Source of the DNA: Verrucomicrobiaceae bacterium
GTDB lineage: Bacteria; Verrucomicrobiota; Verrucomicrobiia; Verrucomicrobiales; Verrucomicrobiaceae
Assembly: GCA_019694165.1 (NCBI GenBank)
Contig: JAIBCL010000012.1
Span: 124,001 to 188,000, forward strand
Reading direction: 5' to 3'
DNA: 64,000 nucleotides
The notes under the pieces are model-generated. The model was not told the origin of the DNA, ran no database searches, and was given only the letters and a program-made list of their open reading frames with translations. Each line of letters begins with the position of its first letter. The first letter of the stretch is position 1. The position numbers and the translations under genes are program-made. Shown piece by piece: positions 32,172-42,100 of this stretch.

Positions 32172-32384
32172 GGTCCCACCGGACCGCGAGGCCCCCCAAG
32201 GCCCGCCCTGCAATGCCCCCCAGGCCCGCCCGGAGAGGTCACCACCGCGGAGCTTACCGCCGCGCAGAATCCCAATGCGGTTTCGGGATTGACACAAACC
32301 GCCGATGCAAACTAATACCCGGCTCAGACGCAGCAGGTCGTGAACAAGCTCGATGAATTTCTCGCTGCATTGAAGCGATCCTGA
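32172..32384 (+). pseudogene. Collagen-like protein remnant
   Basis: Gly-X-Y triplets (GPTGPRGPPRPALQCPPGPP) are followed by GEVTTAELTAAQNPNAVSGL, a tail seen on bacterial collagen-like proteins. An in-frame TAA at 32313-32315 interrupts it, after which the frame resumes as YPAQTQQVVNKLDEFLAALK and ends at a TGA (32382-32384). The 5' part cannot be identified. With a missing start and an internal stop it is a decayed gene end. The rest of 31898-32429 has no convincing gene. Confidence 0.5.
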
Positions 32385-32429
32385 ACCGGACCATTTGCCT
32401 CATCCCAAACTCGCAGCCCCTGCCACCCG

Positions 32430-33500
32430 ATGAACCCTGATCCAATTGCAAACGCGCCCCGGTTTCACCCAAGGCAGAAACCTTCTGCCCCTGATCATGA
32501 CCGGAGTGTTCCCGCCACACACATCCATTCGTGTGCCAAAATCAACAGGACTCCTTCCTGCGCCGGGATGCTTGCATTGCTTCTCCTGGTGTTCCTGTCC
32601 TCCGCGGGTTCAGCCCGGGCCGCGAACAATGGCATGGTCCACCAGATCCCGGCCAGCGAGTACAATGCTCTGCTCGATCTCTACAACAGCACCAACGGGC
32701 CAGGGTGGGCCGACAACGATGGGTGGCAGAACCCGAATGCCCTGCAATGGCACGGAGTGGTAGTGGAAGGCGTCGAGTATTTTGACAATGGGGACGTGAA
32801 GACCAAAGGGCATGTGGACGCCATTACTTTCGACGCCAACCAGCTGACCGGCACCATTCCCTCGACGTTGGGCAGCCTCAGCGCGTTGAGGTTCTTGTAC
32901 CTCGCCGGCAACCATCTGACCGGTTCGATCCCCTCATCGCTCGGCAACCTCGCGAAGTTGGAGGGCCTGAATCTCGGTGGCAATCAGCTCACCGGAGCAA
33001 TCCCGAGCTGGCCCGCCAATCTTACGTCACTTGCGTCGATCCAGCTCGCGCAGAATCAACTGACCGGCGCGATCCCGTCTTCGATTGGCGACCTCGCAGC
33101 ACTGGAGTTTCTTGATCTCGGCGACAACCAATTGAGCGGCCAAATCCCCTCCTCAATTGGCAATCTCCACTCGCTGAAGCATTTCAGCGCTGAAAACAAC
33201 CAGCTAACCGGCGCGATCCCCACGTCCATTGGTGGCCTCGCTTCCCTGCAAGTCCTTTGGCTCCAAAACAACCAGCTGACCGGCCCTATCCCCTCGTCGA
33301 TTGGCAATCTGGGGGCGCTTCAATGGCTGCGGCTTAACGACAATCAGCTGAGTGGCAGCATTCCTGATACGATCGGCAACCTGACGGCGCTCGAAATCCT
33401 CGACCTCTACAACAACACGCTGAGCAGCTCAATCCCCGGTTCGATTGGCAATGGAGTTCGTCAGGATACACGCCCTGCCGATCCTGTTCTATTCCGTTGA
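32430..33500 (+). CDS. Leucine-rich-repeat protein, 3'-truncated at an element boundary
   Basis: A 356-residue exported protein. After a basic N-terminus a hydrophobic signal sequence (MLALLLLVFLSSAGSARA) ends near residue 64, so translation may really begin at the ATG at 32568. About nine plant-type LRRs of 24 residues follow, with consensus NQLTGAIPSSIGNLxxLxxL. The last repeat breaks off after SSSIPGSIGNG and is followed by VRQDTRPADPVLFR, unlike the family, so the natural C-terminus is lost. The break near 33455 coincides with the start of foreign-looking sequence. Confidence 0.75.
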   Translation: MNPDPIANAPRFHPRQKPSAPDHDRSVPATHIHSCAKINRTPSCAGMLALLLLVFLSSAGSARAANNGMVHQIPASEYNALLDLYNSTNGPGWADNDGWQNPNALQWHGVVVEGVEYFDNGDVKTKGHVDAITFDANQLTGTIPSTLGSLSALRFLYLAGNHLTGSIPSSLGNLAKLEGLNLGGNQLTGAIPSWPANLTSLASIQLAQNQLTGAIPSSIGDLAALEFLDLGDNQLSGQIPSSIGNLHSLKHFSAENNQLTGAIPTSIGGLASLQVLWLQNNQLTGPIPSSIGNLGALQWLRLNDNQLSGSIPDTIGNLTALEILDLYNNTLSSSIPGSIGNGVRQDTRPADPVLFR

Positions 33501-33751
33501 TAGTGTGCAGGTCTTTGCAGATCGGGGTTTCAAGTGATTGGCAGGAAATGGCAGGAATCGGAAGTTCTGATGTCATAACTTGTCATGTCATACTGCCGTC
33601 CTCCTGCAAGGAATTGCAAAGGTGTGATGAGGTGCAGGCAGTTTTCAAATCTGAAGGCGCTCTCGCAGCTTGTCCTGCAGCTCGTTGCGCAACGAACAGT
33701 GCTCAGTTGCACAGCCAGGCATTGAACTGCGTTGACATGTCTTCCTGAGCG
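33501..33751. other. Non-coding left edge of the element
   Basis: About 250 bases without a credible gene. It holds a short direct repeat (GGCAGGAAATGGCAGGAA, near 33540) and the 14-bp palindrome TCGTTGCGCAACGA at 33682-33695. It is a candidate for the attachment or excision-control region. Confidence 0.4.
33682..33695. repeat. Palindrome TCGTTGCGCAACGA, copy 1 of 3
   Basis: Perfect 14-bp palindrome in the non-coding left edge. Longer versions recur at 55961-55976 and 57961-57978 inside element genes. Confidence 0.5.
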
Positions 33752-33958
33752 ATGAACCCACCTCAAACGCCTCCTGATGCACTCACGGAAACTTCCATCG
33801 AAACCACGCTCTGGACCATCGACGACGTGGCCCGATACGCGCGATGCAGTCTGCGGCACGTCACCACGCTTCGCGAGCAGGGCCTGCCTTACCGCAAGCT
33901 GGGTCACCTTGTCCGGTTCAGCCCGGAGGCAGTGAAGCGGTGGTTTGAGGGGGCGTAG
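33752..33958 (+). CDS. Excisionase-like MerR-type HTH protein
   Basis: A 68-residue DNA-binding protein: TLWTIDDVARYARCSLRHVT, then LREQGLPYRKLGHLVRFSPE and AVKRWF. This is the compact winged-HTH of phage excisionases and HTH_17 proteins (helix-turn-helix, then a wing reading GxxxRF). Such proteins bend att sites or act as small repressors. It lies 95 bases upstream of hsdM in the same direction. A similar protein is encoded at 47314. Confidence 0.8.
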   Translation: MNPPQTPPDALTETSIETTLWTIDDVARYARCSLRHVTTLREQGLPYRKLGHLVRFSPEAVKRWFEGA

Positions 33959-34053
33959 ATCCCAGGCACCTCACTCCGTGGCGGAAAGTATTGCTCTCGT
34001 TGTATTCTCCGCTTTGATCCGCGCAGCCCTCTATCGCCTCGTATGCTCCTCGC

Positions 34054-36252
34054 ATGAGTCAAAATCAGCTCCACGATATCTCAAAACTCGAAGACTCACT
34101 CTGGGAGGCTGCGGACCAGCTTCGTGCAAACTCGAAGCTGACTTCGAGCGAATACTGTATGCCCATCCTCGGCATCATCTTCCTGCGTCATGCGACGAAC
34201 CGTTACAACGCCGTCGCGGCGAAGATCGAGGAGGAGAAGGCCGCCGGGAAGCTGCCAAAGAAGCTGCCCATCACAAAGGCGCACTTCATCAGCCGACGCG
34301 CGCTGATGCTGCCGCCGGAGGCGCGCTACGAAACACTGATCGCGCTGCCGAAGGGCACGAACCTCGGCACGGCGCTGGTGAATGCCATGAACGCCATCGA
34401 GCGCGACTTTGAGCCGCTGGCCAATCAGTTGCCGAAGGATTTCGAGAAGTTCGACAACGACCTGCTGGAGTCCATGCTCCGCATCTTCGACAGCGAAGCC
34501 ATCCGCAAGGCCAGCGGCGATGTCTTCGGGCGCATCTATGAGTATTTCCTCATGAAGTTCGCCATCCAGGGAGCGCAGGACAATGGCGAGTTCTTCACCC
34601 CGCCCTCGCTGGTGCAGATCATTGTGAACATCATTGAGCCGGATCACGGCGTCGTGGCTGACCTCGCCTGTGGTTCCGGCGGCATGTTCGTGCAGACCAG
34701 CCATTTCATGGAGGATCACGGGCAGAACACGATGGACCGCGTGACCTTCTACGGTCAGGAGAAAACGGCCACCACCATCCGGCTGGCGAAGATGAACCTC
34801 GCCGTTCACGGCCTCGAGGGCGAGATCATGGAGGCGAACACCTTCTACCAGGACGAGCACCGCCTCAGCGATGGCCGCCCTCTGTGGGGACACTGCGACT
34901 TCATGATGGCGAATCCGCCGTTCAATGTGGACATGGTGGACGAGTCGCGGGTGAAGGGCGACCGACGCCTACCCTTCGGCCTGCCGGGCGTGAACAAGAG
35001 CAAGACCATCTCGAACGCGAACTACCTTTGGATCAGCTACTTCCATTCGTATCTGAATGCCAAAGGCCGCGCGGGCTTCGTGATGTCGTCACAGGCCAGC
35101 AGCGCCGGGCATGGCGAGGCGGAGGTGCGGCGGAAGCTCGTGGAGACGGGCGATGTGGATGTGATGATGTCCATCCGCTCAGGCTTCTTCTACACGCGGA
35201 CAGTGCCATGCGAACTCTGGCACTTCGATAAAGGCAAGCCGAAGGAGCGCCGTGATCAGGTGCTCATGCTTGACGCGAGAAACGTCGCCCGACGTTTGGA
35301 AGGCAGTCGGAAAATTTGGGAGTTCTCACCAGAGCAACTGGCCAACCTCACATCCATCGTGTGGCTGTATCGCGGGCAGCGGCATCGTTTCGCGCGATTG
35401 TTGTGGGAGCATCGGGAGAATGCGGTGATGGGCGCTGCGCAGACAGCCCACGCGGTCTCGCATTGGCATCCTGACTTTGGCGCGGCGGAGCGGCTGCATC
35501 TCTTCGTCGGCTCGCTGAACAAATTCACCTGCGGTGACTACCATGACGATGATGTCAAGGCAGCGCCCGGCACAGCCGAGGCAGTCGCCAGGTTGAAGGA
35601 AATCGTCGAGACGTTGAAGCCGTTGCCGGATGTGTTGATGGGACGGGCGCGGGATGTGAGCGAGGCCATCGAGGCGTTGCGGGTTTCAGCGAATGATGGC
35701 ATCAAGCCCGACGAAGATGAGCCGGAGCAAACGGCCCATCGCATCGGCTCCATGAGCACTCGTATGGATGCAGTGGACAGGCTGGCAGCCGACTTTCACG
35801 CGGAGGTTGAGGCGTTCGCCAAAGCCGTCCGTCAGGGCGCGGACATCGCGGAGAAGCAGCTTGGCGCGCGCCGTTCGGAAAGCTGGCGCAAGAGCTGGCA
35901 GATGCCGCAGAAGCTCGCGGAGCTGCATGATGCCGTCGAAGCCCTGCGCAGCGGACACCGGCATCTGCACTACTTTCTCAGGCAGGTTCACTGGCTGCTG
36001 CATCGCTTCCCCGATGCCAGCTATGTGGATGTGGTGGGCCTGTGCAAGATCGCGTCAAAGAAGGACATCGAAGCCGCCGACTGGAGCCTCACTCCAGGGC
36101 GTTATGTGGGCGTGGCACCCGCCGATGTGGACGAGGACTTCGACTTCGCGCAGGCCATGCGCGACATCCATGCGGAGATCAAGGACCTGAATCAGGAAGC
36201 CGGCGAACTGGCGGCGAAGGTTCAGGCGAACTTTGAGGGGTTGGCGATATGA
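34054..36252 (+). CDS. hsdM: Type I restriction-modification system, methyltransferase subunit
   Basis: A 732-residue HsdM. The N-terminal helical domain begins LEDSLWEAADQLRANSKLTS. The SAM-binding motif ADLACGSGGMFVQTSHFMED lies near residue 210, and the catalytic NPPF motif in CDFMMANPPFNVDM identifies an adenine-N6 methylase. The C-terminal third is a long helical extension that contacts HsdS. Its stop overlaps the hsdS start by four bases. It is longer than the common 500-residue HsdM but matches the long subgroup. Confidence 0.95.
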   Translation: MSQNQLHDISKLEDSLWEAADQLRANSKLTSSEYCMPILGIIFLRHATNRYNAVAAKIEEEKAAGKLPKKLPITKAHFISRRALMLPPEARYETLIALPKGTNLGTALVNAMNAIERDFEPLANQLPKDFEKFDNDLLESMLRIFDSEAIRKASGDVFGRIYEYFLMKFAIQGAQDNGEFFTPPSLVQIIVNIIEPDHGVVADLACGSGGMFVQTSHFMEDHGQNTMDRVTFYGQEKTATTIRLAKMNLAVHGLEGEIMEANTFYQDEHRLSDGRPLWGHCDFMMANPPFNVDMVDESRVKGDRRLPFGLPGVNKSKTISNANYLWISYFHSYLNAKGRAGFVMSSQASSAGHGEAEVRRKLVETGDVDVMMSIRSGFFYTRTVPCELWHFDKGKPKERRDQVLMLDARNVARRLEGSRKIWEFSPEQLANLTSIVWLYRGQRHRFARLLWEHRENAVMGAAQTAHAVSHWHPDFGAAERLHLFVGSLNKFTCGDYHDDDVKAAPGTAEAVARLKEIVETLKPLPDVLMGRARDVSEAIEALRVSANDGIKPDEDEPEQTAHRIGSMSTRMDAVDRLAADFHAEVEAFAKAVRQGADIAEKQLGARRSESWRKSWQMPQKLAELHDAVEALRSGHRHLHYFLRQVHWLLHRFPDASYVDVVGLCKIASKKDIEAADWSLTPGRYVGVAPADVDEDFDFAQAMRDIHAEIKDLNQEAGELAAKVQANFEGLAI

Positions 36253-37421
36253 AATGGAGCTTCGTTCCAGTCGAAGCAATCAAAGGCAGCGCACGCAACG
36301 CGCTTGTTGGCGGTCCTTTCGGTTCTGATCTCACAACGAAGCATTACACCGATGATGGTGTGCCTGTGATACGCGGTGGCAATCTTCCAGATGACTCAAA
36401 GTTCCGTGACGACGACTTTGTGTTTGTTAGCGACGAAAAGGCGGATGCTCTGAGCGCCAACACAGCTTTACCCGGCGATCTCGTTTTCACTCAACGAGGA
36501 ACGCTCGGACAAGTGGGTCTCATCCCTAAAGCACCGCAGTATCCTCGCTATGTCATCTCACAGAGTCAGATGAAGCTCACGGTGGACGCAGCCAAGACAG
36601 ACGCAGAGTTCGTCTATTACTTTTTCCGGCTGCCTTCGACCGTCGAAGCCATCAAGAATCATATCAGCTCGTCGGGTGTGCCTCACATCAATCTCGGTGT
36701 GCTTCGGCGATTCAAGATTCCGCTACCTCCACTCGACATTCAAAAGTCGATAGCAGCGACAGCATCCGCTTACGACGACCTGATGGAGAACAACCGGCGG
36801 CGGATGGCGTTGCTGGAGGAGTCGGCGCGGCTGCTCTACCGGGAGTGGTTCGTCCACCTCCGCTTCCCCGGCCACGAACACACCCGCCTCACCGATGGCG
36901 TGCCGCAGGGCTGGGAGCGCGTGCCGCTCGGTGAAGTGATGACTCTGCAAAGAGGGCACGACCTCCCGAGCCAGGATCGCATCGAAGGTGATGTCCCCAT
37001 TGTTTCATCTTCGGGCATCACCGGCTATCACGACAAGAAGAAGGCAGACGCACCCGGCGTGGTGACAGGCCGATACGGAACGCTCGGCCAAGTCTATTAC
37101 ATTGACCGCGATTACTGGCCGCTGAACACCGCGCTCTACGTCACCGACTTCAAGGGCAGCCCGCCTCTGTTCATTCTTCATCTCTTGAAGCACACACTCG
37201 AAAGCATCCAGAGTGACAAGGCAGCCATCCCCGGCCTGAATCGCAACGTGGTTCACAGCATGAAAGTTCTCCGCCCACCGTCGCCTCTCCGCAATTCGTT
37301 CGGTGATTTTGCCGAACCTGTGTATCGCCAAATCAGCACTCTTGCCCAGCAAAACCAAAAACTCCGCACCGCCCGTGATTTGCTGCTGCCGCGCTTGATG
37401 AGCGGGGAGATTGCCGTGTGA
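36249..37421 (+). CDS. hsdS: Type I restriction-modification system, specificity subunit
   Basis: A 390-residue HsdS with two target recognition domains. The first contains GDLVFTQRGTLGQVGLIPKA and ends at the conserved region LPPLDIQKSIAATASAYDDL; the second contains MTLQRGHDLPSQDRIEGDVP and PGVVTGRYGTLGQVYYIDRD and ends with AQQNQKLRTARDLLLPRLMS. This symmetrical layout sets the two halves of the recognised DNA sequence. It is coupled to hsdM through an ATGA overlap. Confidence 0.95.
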   Translation: MKWSFVPVEAIKGSARNALVGGPFGSDLTTKHYTDDGVPVIRGGNLPDDSKFRDDDFVFVSDEKADALSANTALPGDLVFTQRGTLGQVGLIPKAPQYPRYVISQSQMKLTVDAAKTDAEFVYYFFRLPSTVEAIKNHISSSGVPHINLGVLRRFKIPLPPLDIQKSIAATASAYDDLMENNRRRMALLEESARLLYREWFVHLRFPGHEHTRLTDGVPQGWERVPLGEVMTLQRGHDLPSQDRIEGDVPIVSSSGITGYHDKKKADAPGVVTGRYGTLGQVYYIDRDYWPLNTALYVTDFKGSPPLFILHLLKHTLESIQSDKAAIPGLNRNVVHSMKVLRPPSPLRNSFGDFAEPVYRQISTLAQQNQKLRTARDLLLPRLMSGEIAV

Positions 37422-37444
37422 AGCCGTTTCGACTATCCTTACCC

Positions 37445-38341
37445 ATGCTCTTCGACCGTCAGAAACGCCTGCTCGCCCTGCTCAACGCCCTCGGTGGCAG
37501 CGTGGGGAGCCTGGATTTTCAGAAGCTGCTTTTCCTGTACTGCCAGGAGGTGGAGGAGGTGCCGAGCTATGAGTTTGTGCCCTACCGCTTCGGCGGCTTC
37601 TCCTTCACCAGCTATGCGGACAAGCGCAAGCTGATCGCCAGCGGGCTGCTGGAGGATGAGGAGCGGAGCTGGAAGCTGACGGCGGCCGGACGGCAGGCGG
37701 TGACGCTGACGGGAACGGTGCGGCTGAAGCTGGACCAGTTCTCCCGGCAGCGGGCGGGCCTGCGCGGGGATGCGCTGGTGGCGGAGGCGTATCGGAAATA
37801 CCCGTGGCATGCGACGCGGAGCGAGATGGCGGAACGCGTGCTGGCCGGTGATGCCGCCGCGCTGGCGGCCATCGCTGCCGCACGTCCGGCGGCCGGCCGG
37901 CCGGGTGTCTGCACCATCGGCTACGAGGGCAAGAGTCTGGAGGATTATCTGAACCGCCTGCTGCGGCAGGGCGTGACGCTGCTGTGTGATGTGCGGCGCA
38001 ATCCGCTGAGCCGGAAATACGGCTTCTCCAAAGGCACGCTGTCAAAGGGCTGCGAGGGCGTGGGCATCCGCTACGAGCACCTGCCGGAACTGGGCATCTC
38101 CAGCGATGACCGGCGAGAGCTGCACACGCAGGCGGACTATGACGCGCTGTTTGCCACCTATGAGCGCGACAGTCTGCCGCAACAAACCGCCGCGCTGGAG
38201 CGCATCCGCGCCTGGGTGGCAGCGGGAGAGCGGGTAGCGCTGACGTGTTACGAACTGCTGCCGCATCAGTGCCACCGGCACTGCGTGGCGGAGGCGCTGG
38301 AACGGGATTTCGGCCAGACCTTCAGCCCCACGCATCTGTAA
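37445..38341 (+). CDS. DUF488-domain protein with N-terminal HTH-like region
   Basis: A 298-residue protein using the ATG at 37445; a GTG at 37418 overlapping the hsdS stop is possible. Residues 1-90 (QKRLLALLNALGGSVGSLDF, FGGFSFTSYADKRKLIASGL) look like a winged-helix region related to phage-type antitoxin or SocA-like folds. From about residue 145 comes a DUF488 domain: VCTIGYEGKSLEDYLNRLLR, TLLCDVRRNPLSRKYGFSKG, and CYELLPHQCHRHCVAEALE with Cys/His residues that could bind metal. DUF488 proteins are uncharacterised. It sits between hsdS and hsdR, so a role linked to DNA modification or restriction control is inferred. Confidence 0.8.
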   Translation: MLFDRQKRLLALLNALGGSVGSLDFQKLLFLYCQEVEEVPSYEFVPYRFGGFSFTSYADKRKLIASGLLEDEERSWKLTAAGRQAVTLTGTVRLKLDQFSRQRAGLRGDALVAEAYRKYPWHATRSEMAERVLAGDAAALAAIAAARPAAGRPGVCTIGYEGKSLEDYLNRLLRQGVTLLCDVRRNPLSRKYGFSKGTLSKGCEGVGIRYEHLPELGISSDDRRELHTQADYDALFATYERDSLPQQTAALERIRAWVAAGERVALTCYELLPHQCHRHCVAEALERDFGQTFSPTHL

Positions 38342-38358
38342 CCCGTCGTTTCCAGCCC

Positions 38359-39180
38359 ATGTCACGCGAGCGCATCCTGATTACGGTCAAAACGTATCCG
38401 ACGCTGTCGCGCAAGCATGGGGAAACAGTCTGCACCGCCGGAGTGCGTGAAGACGGCTCCTGGGTGCGGATTTATCCGGTGCCGTTCCGGCGGCTGGATG
38501 AGGCGGAGCAATACAGGAAGTATGACTGGCTGGAATGCGATCTGGTGCGCAGCAAGAAAGATCCGCGCCCCGAGTCCTGCCATCCCGCCGATGTGAAGCA
38601 ACTGGTCGCCGCCGGACATCTCGACACCGCCGACAACTGGCGCGAGCGGCGTCGGTTGCTGCTGGGAAAAGCCAAAGTCCACACCCGCCTGCAAACCCTG
38701 ATCGACGGTGCCAAGGCGAACGAACTCTCGCTGACCGTGTTCAAACCCGCCAAGGTCACCGGCTTCATCTGGGAGGAGGAAGAGCGCGTGTGGGACGCCA
38801 CCAAACTGACGGAGATGCGGAACCGCAGCGATCAGGGCGAGCTGTTCGCCGAGGAGACGTGGCGGCAGACCTTCAAGGTGATCCCCAAGCTGCCGTTCAG
38901 TTTTTCATATCGCTTTGAGGATGATGCAGGCAAGGCCAGCGAAATGCAGGTGCTGGACTGGGAGGCCGGGGCCTTGTTCTGGAACTGCCTGCGCGGTTGT
39001 GATGGCGATGAGAAGGCGGCGCTCGCCAAGGTGCGGCAGAAGTACTTCGATGAGTTCACTCAAAAGGATCTGCATTTCTTTTTGGGAACGACACAGGAGT
39101 TTCACTTCCGTGCGCCGAATCCGTGGGTCATCATCGGGGTGCTGCCCATTCCTCACGAACGCCAGATGGACCTCCTCTAA
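38359..39180 (+). CDS. Uncharacterised protein of the restriction operon
   Basis: A 273-residue protein from the ATG at 38359 (MSRERILITVKTYPTLSRKH); the upstream open part overlaps the DUF488 gene and is ignored. The N-terminal block GETVCTAGVREDGSWVRIYP followed by VPFRRLDEAEQYRKYDWLEC is compact and basic, consistent with a nucleic-acid-binding domain. The C-terminal half contains FSFSYRFEDDAGKASEMQVL and EFTQKDLHFFLGTTQEFHFR. No named domain is recognised. It is 17 bases after the DUF488 gene and 5 bases before hsdR. Confidence 0.72.
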   Translation: MSRERILITVKTYPTLSRKHGETVCTAGVREDGSWVRIYPVPFRRLDEAEQYRKYDWLECDLVRSKKDPRPESCHPADVKQLVAAGHLDTADNWRERRRLLLGKAKVHTRLQTLIDGAKANELSLTVFKPAKVTGFIWEEEERVWDATKLTEMRNRSDQGELFAEETWRQTFKVIPKLPFSFSYRFEDDAGKASEMQVLDWEAGALFWNCLRGCDGDEKAALAKVRQKYFDEFTQKDLHFFLGTTQEFHFRAPNPWVIIGVLPIPHERQMDLL

Positions 39181-39185
39181 CCGCG

Positions 39186-42100
39186 ATGGCCTACACCGAC
39201 ATCAACAGCGAAGACCGGCTTGTGCAGCAGACCTTCGCTGCGCACCTGGAAGGCGTGCTGGGATGGGAGAGCGTGTATGCCTACAACACTGAGACATTCG
39301 GCCCTGATGGCACGCTGGGGCGCAGCGACAAACGCGAGGTGGTGCTAAGTCGCGACCTGCGCGCGGCGCTGGTGCGACTGAATCCCGATCTGCCCGCGAA
39401 GGCTATCGACGAAGCAGTGGGCAAGATGACCCGGCATGATTTCTCCCGCTCACTGCTCCAGCACAACCAGTCGTTTCACGACTTCATTCGCAACGGGGTG
39501 CCGGTGGATTACAAGGATCCCAAAGGGCAGACACGAAGCACTCGCGCGAAGGTGATCGACTTCGACAACGGCATGGGTGCGGATGGCAAACCGAACAACC
39601 GCTTCCTCGCCGTGCGTGAGCTGTGGATCACGGGACTGCGGGCACCGAGCTACAACCGGCGCGCTGATCTGGTGTGCTTCGTGAACGGGATTCCGCTGGT
39701 CTTCATCGAACTGAAGGCGGTGTATCGAAACATCCGCGCGGGCTTTGATGGCAATCTGTCCGACTACATGGACGACCATGTGGTGGGCCATGCCTTCCAT
39801 CACAACGCATTCCTGATCGTGAGCAACGGCGACAACGCGCGCTATGGCTCGATCACGAGCGGCTGGGATCACTTCGCCGAATGGAAGCGCAACGATGAGA
39901 AGGACAAGGGCAAGGTAAAGGCCGAGGTGCTGCTGGACGGGATGCTGGCCAAAGAGCGCCTGCTCGACCTCGTGGAGAACTTCATCCTGTTCGATGAGAG
40001 CAAGGCGGGCAAGACGCGCAAGGTGGTGGCGCGCAATCATCAGGTGCTCGGCGTCAATCTGGCGGTGGAGTCGGTGAGGCGGCAGGAGGAACTGAAGCGG
40101 CAATTCCCCGAGCGGCGCAAGGTTTCCTATGTGGAGGGGCGCAAGAAGGTCTGGAGCAATGAAATCCCGAGGGTGCCTGCTGATGTGCGAGATGCGCCGG
40201 CGCTGCTGGCAGACCGACAGGCCACATCATTTGAACTGCCTCTCGTGCAGCGCGCCCACTCCGACCTCGGAAGGTTGGGCGTGTTCTGGCACACACAGGG
40301 CAGCGGCAAAAGCTACAGCATGGCGTTCTTCACCGAGAAGGTGCGGCGCAAACTTCCGGGCGTGTTCACTTTCCTGCTAATGACCGACCGCGACGACCTG
40401 GACGAGCAGATTTACCGGACCTTCGGCGGGTGCGGAGTGATTGATCCAGAGAACACGCCGCGTGCGAGCAGCGGCAAGGAATTGAAGAAGCTGCTGGGAG
40501 AGAATCACGCCTACATCTTCACGCTCATTCACAAGTTCAATCAGGACGTGAGCGAATCCTACAGCGACCGGGACGACATCATTGTCATCTCCGACGAAGC
40601 ACACCGCACGCAGGCGGGCAAATTTGCCATCAACATGCGCATGGCGCTGCCGAATGCCTCTTTCCTGGGCTTCACGGGCACGCCGTTGTTCAAGAACGAT
40701 CAAATCACGAAACGCATCTTTGGAAGCTACATCTCACGCTACGACTTCAAGCGCTCCGAGGAAGACGGCGCGACGGTGAAGCTGGTCTATGAGAACCGGG
40801 GCGAGAAGCTGGGCGTGGCCAAGCTGGACCTGAACGACAAGATTGCGGAGGTGATCGACAAGGCGGGCCTTGGCGTCGACGAAGCCGCGCATTTGCAAAG
40901 GCTGCTTGGCAAGGATTACGAGGTGATCACCGCGCCGGAGCGGCTGGAGAAGATCGCGGCGGACTTTGTGCAGCACTGCACGACGCGCTGGGAGTCGGGC
41001 AAGTCCATGATGGTGTGCATCGACAAGGTGACTTGCGGGCGGATGTTCAACCTCATCATTCCGCATTGGCACGCGAAGACGGCGGCGGTGAAAGCGGCAG
41101 CCGAGGCTGAAACCGACACCGACAAAAAAGCCAAGCTACGCAAGCAGGCGAAGTGGCTGGAAGAGACGATCATCGAGATTCAGATCAGCGAGGAGCAGGG
41201 TGAAGTGAAGGAGTTCAAGAAGTGGGATGTGGACATCGTCCCGCATCGCGAACGGATGAAGAAGGGCTTCGACGTGGGCGAGGAAACGCTGACGATGGAG
41301 GATGCCTTCAAAGACCCGGCGCATCCTTTCCGTGTGGTGATCGTGTGCTCGATGTGGCTGACGGGCTTCGACGTGGAAAGTCTGAGCACGCTCTATATCG
41401 ACAAGCCGATGAAGGCGCACACGCTGATGCAGGCAATCGCCCGCGCGAACCGGCGCTACGAGGGGAAGGACTTCGGCCTGATCGTGGACTACAACGGGAT
41501 GCTCAAGAGCCTGCGCGCGGCGCTGGCACAGTATGCGCTTGGTGATGACGGCGAGGACGGAGGCGACGAGATCGTGGCCCCCATCGAAGAGCGCGTGCAG
41601 GCATTGGAAGAAGGCATCGCGGCGACTGAGGCTTATCTGAGAACGCTGGGCTTCGACGCCGCGCAATTGATAGGTGCCAGGGGCTTCACCAAGACGGGAT
41701 TGCTGGCAGATGCGGTGAACGCCGTTTACACGAGCCGGGAGACGAAACAGCGCTTCGAGATCATGACGCGGCAGGTGTTCATCAGGTTCAAGGCGCTGAT
41801 CATGGAGGAGGCCGTCTTTCCCTTTGCCGAGCGTCACGACAATCTGGAGGCGATCTACAAGAAGCTGGAGGAGCGTCGCGACATGTCCGACGTGACGGCG
41901 GTGCTGAAGCAACTGCACCTGATCGTAAACGACGCGATCCGCGCGCAGTCACCGGGAGACGATCAAACCGAGGCCAAGACCTACGACCTCAGCGTGATCG
42001 ACATGGAGAAGCTGCGCGATGAGTTCGCCAAGAAGGTGAAGCGCAAGGCCACGGCGGTGGAAGACCTGCGGGCGTTGGTGGAACACAAGCTAGCGCTGAT

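Noticed and set aside
31958..32275. Minus-strand frame ending in CDEIMVDLVKSSCGVDYTEA
   Set aside because: The end looks protein-like, but only a TTG start is available and the Gly-Pro part is explained better by the collagen-like remnant on the plus strand. A decayed minus-strand gene cannot be excluded.
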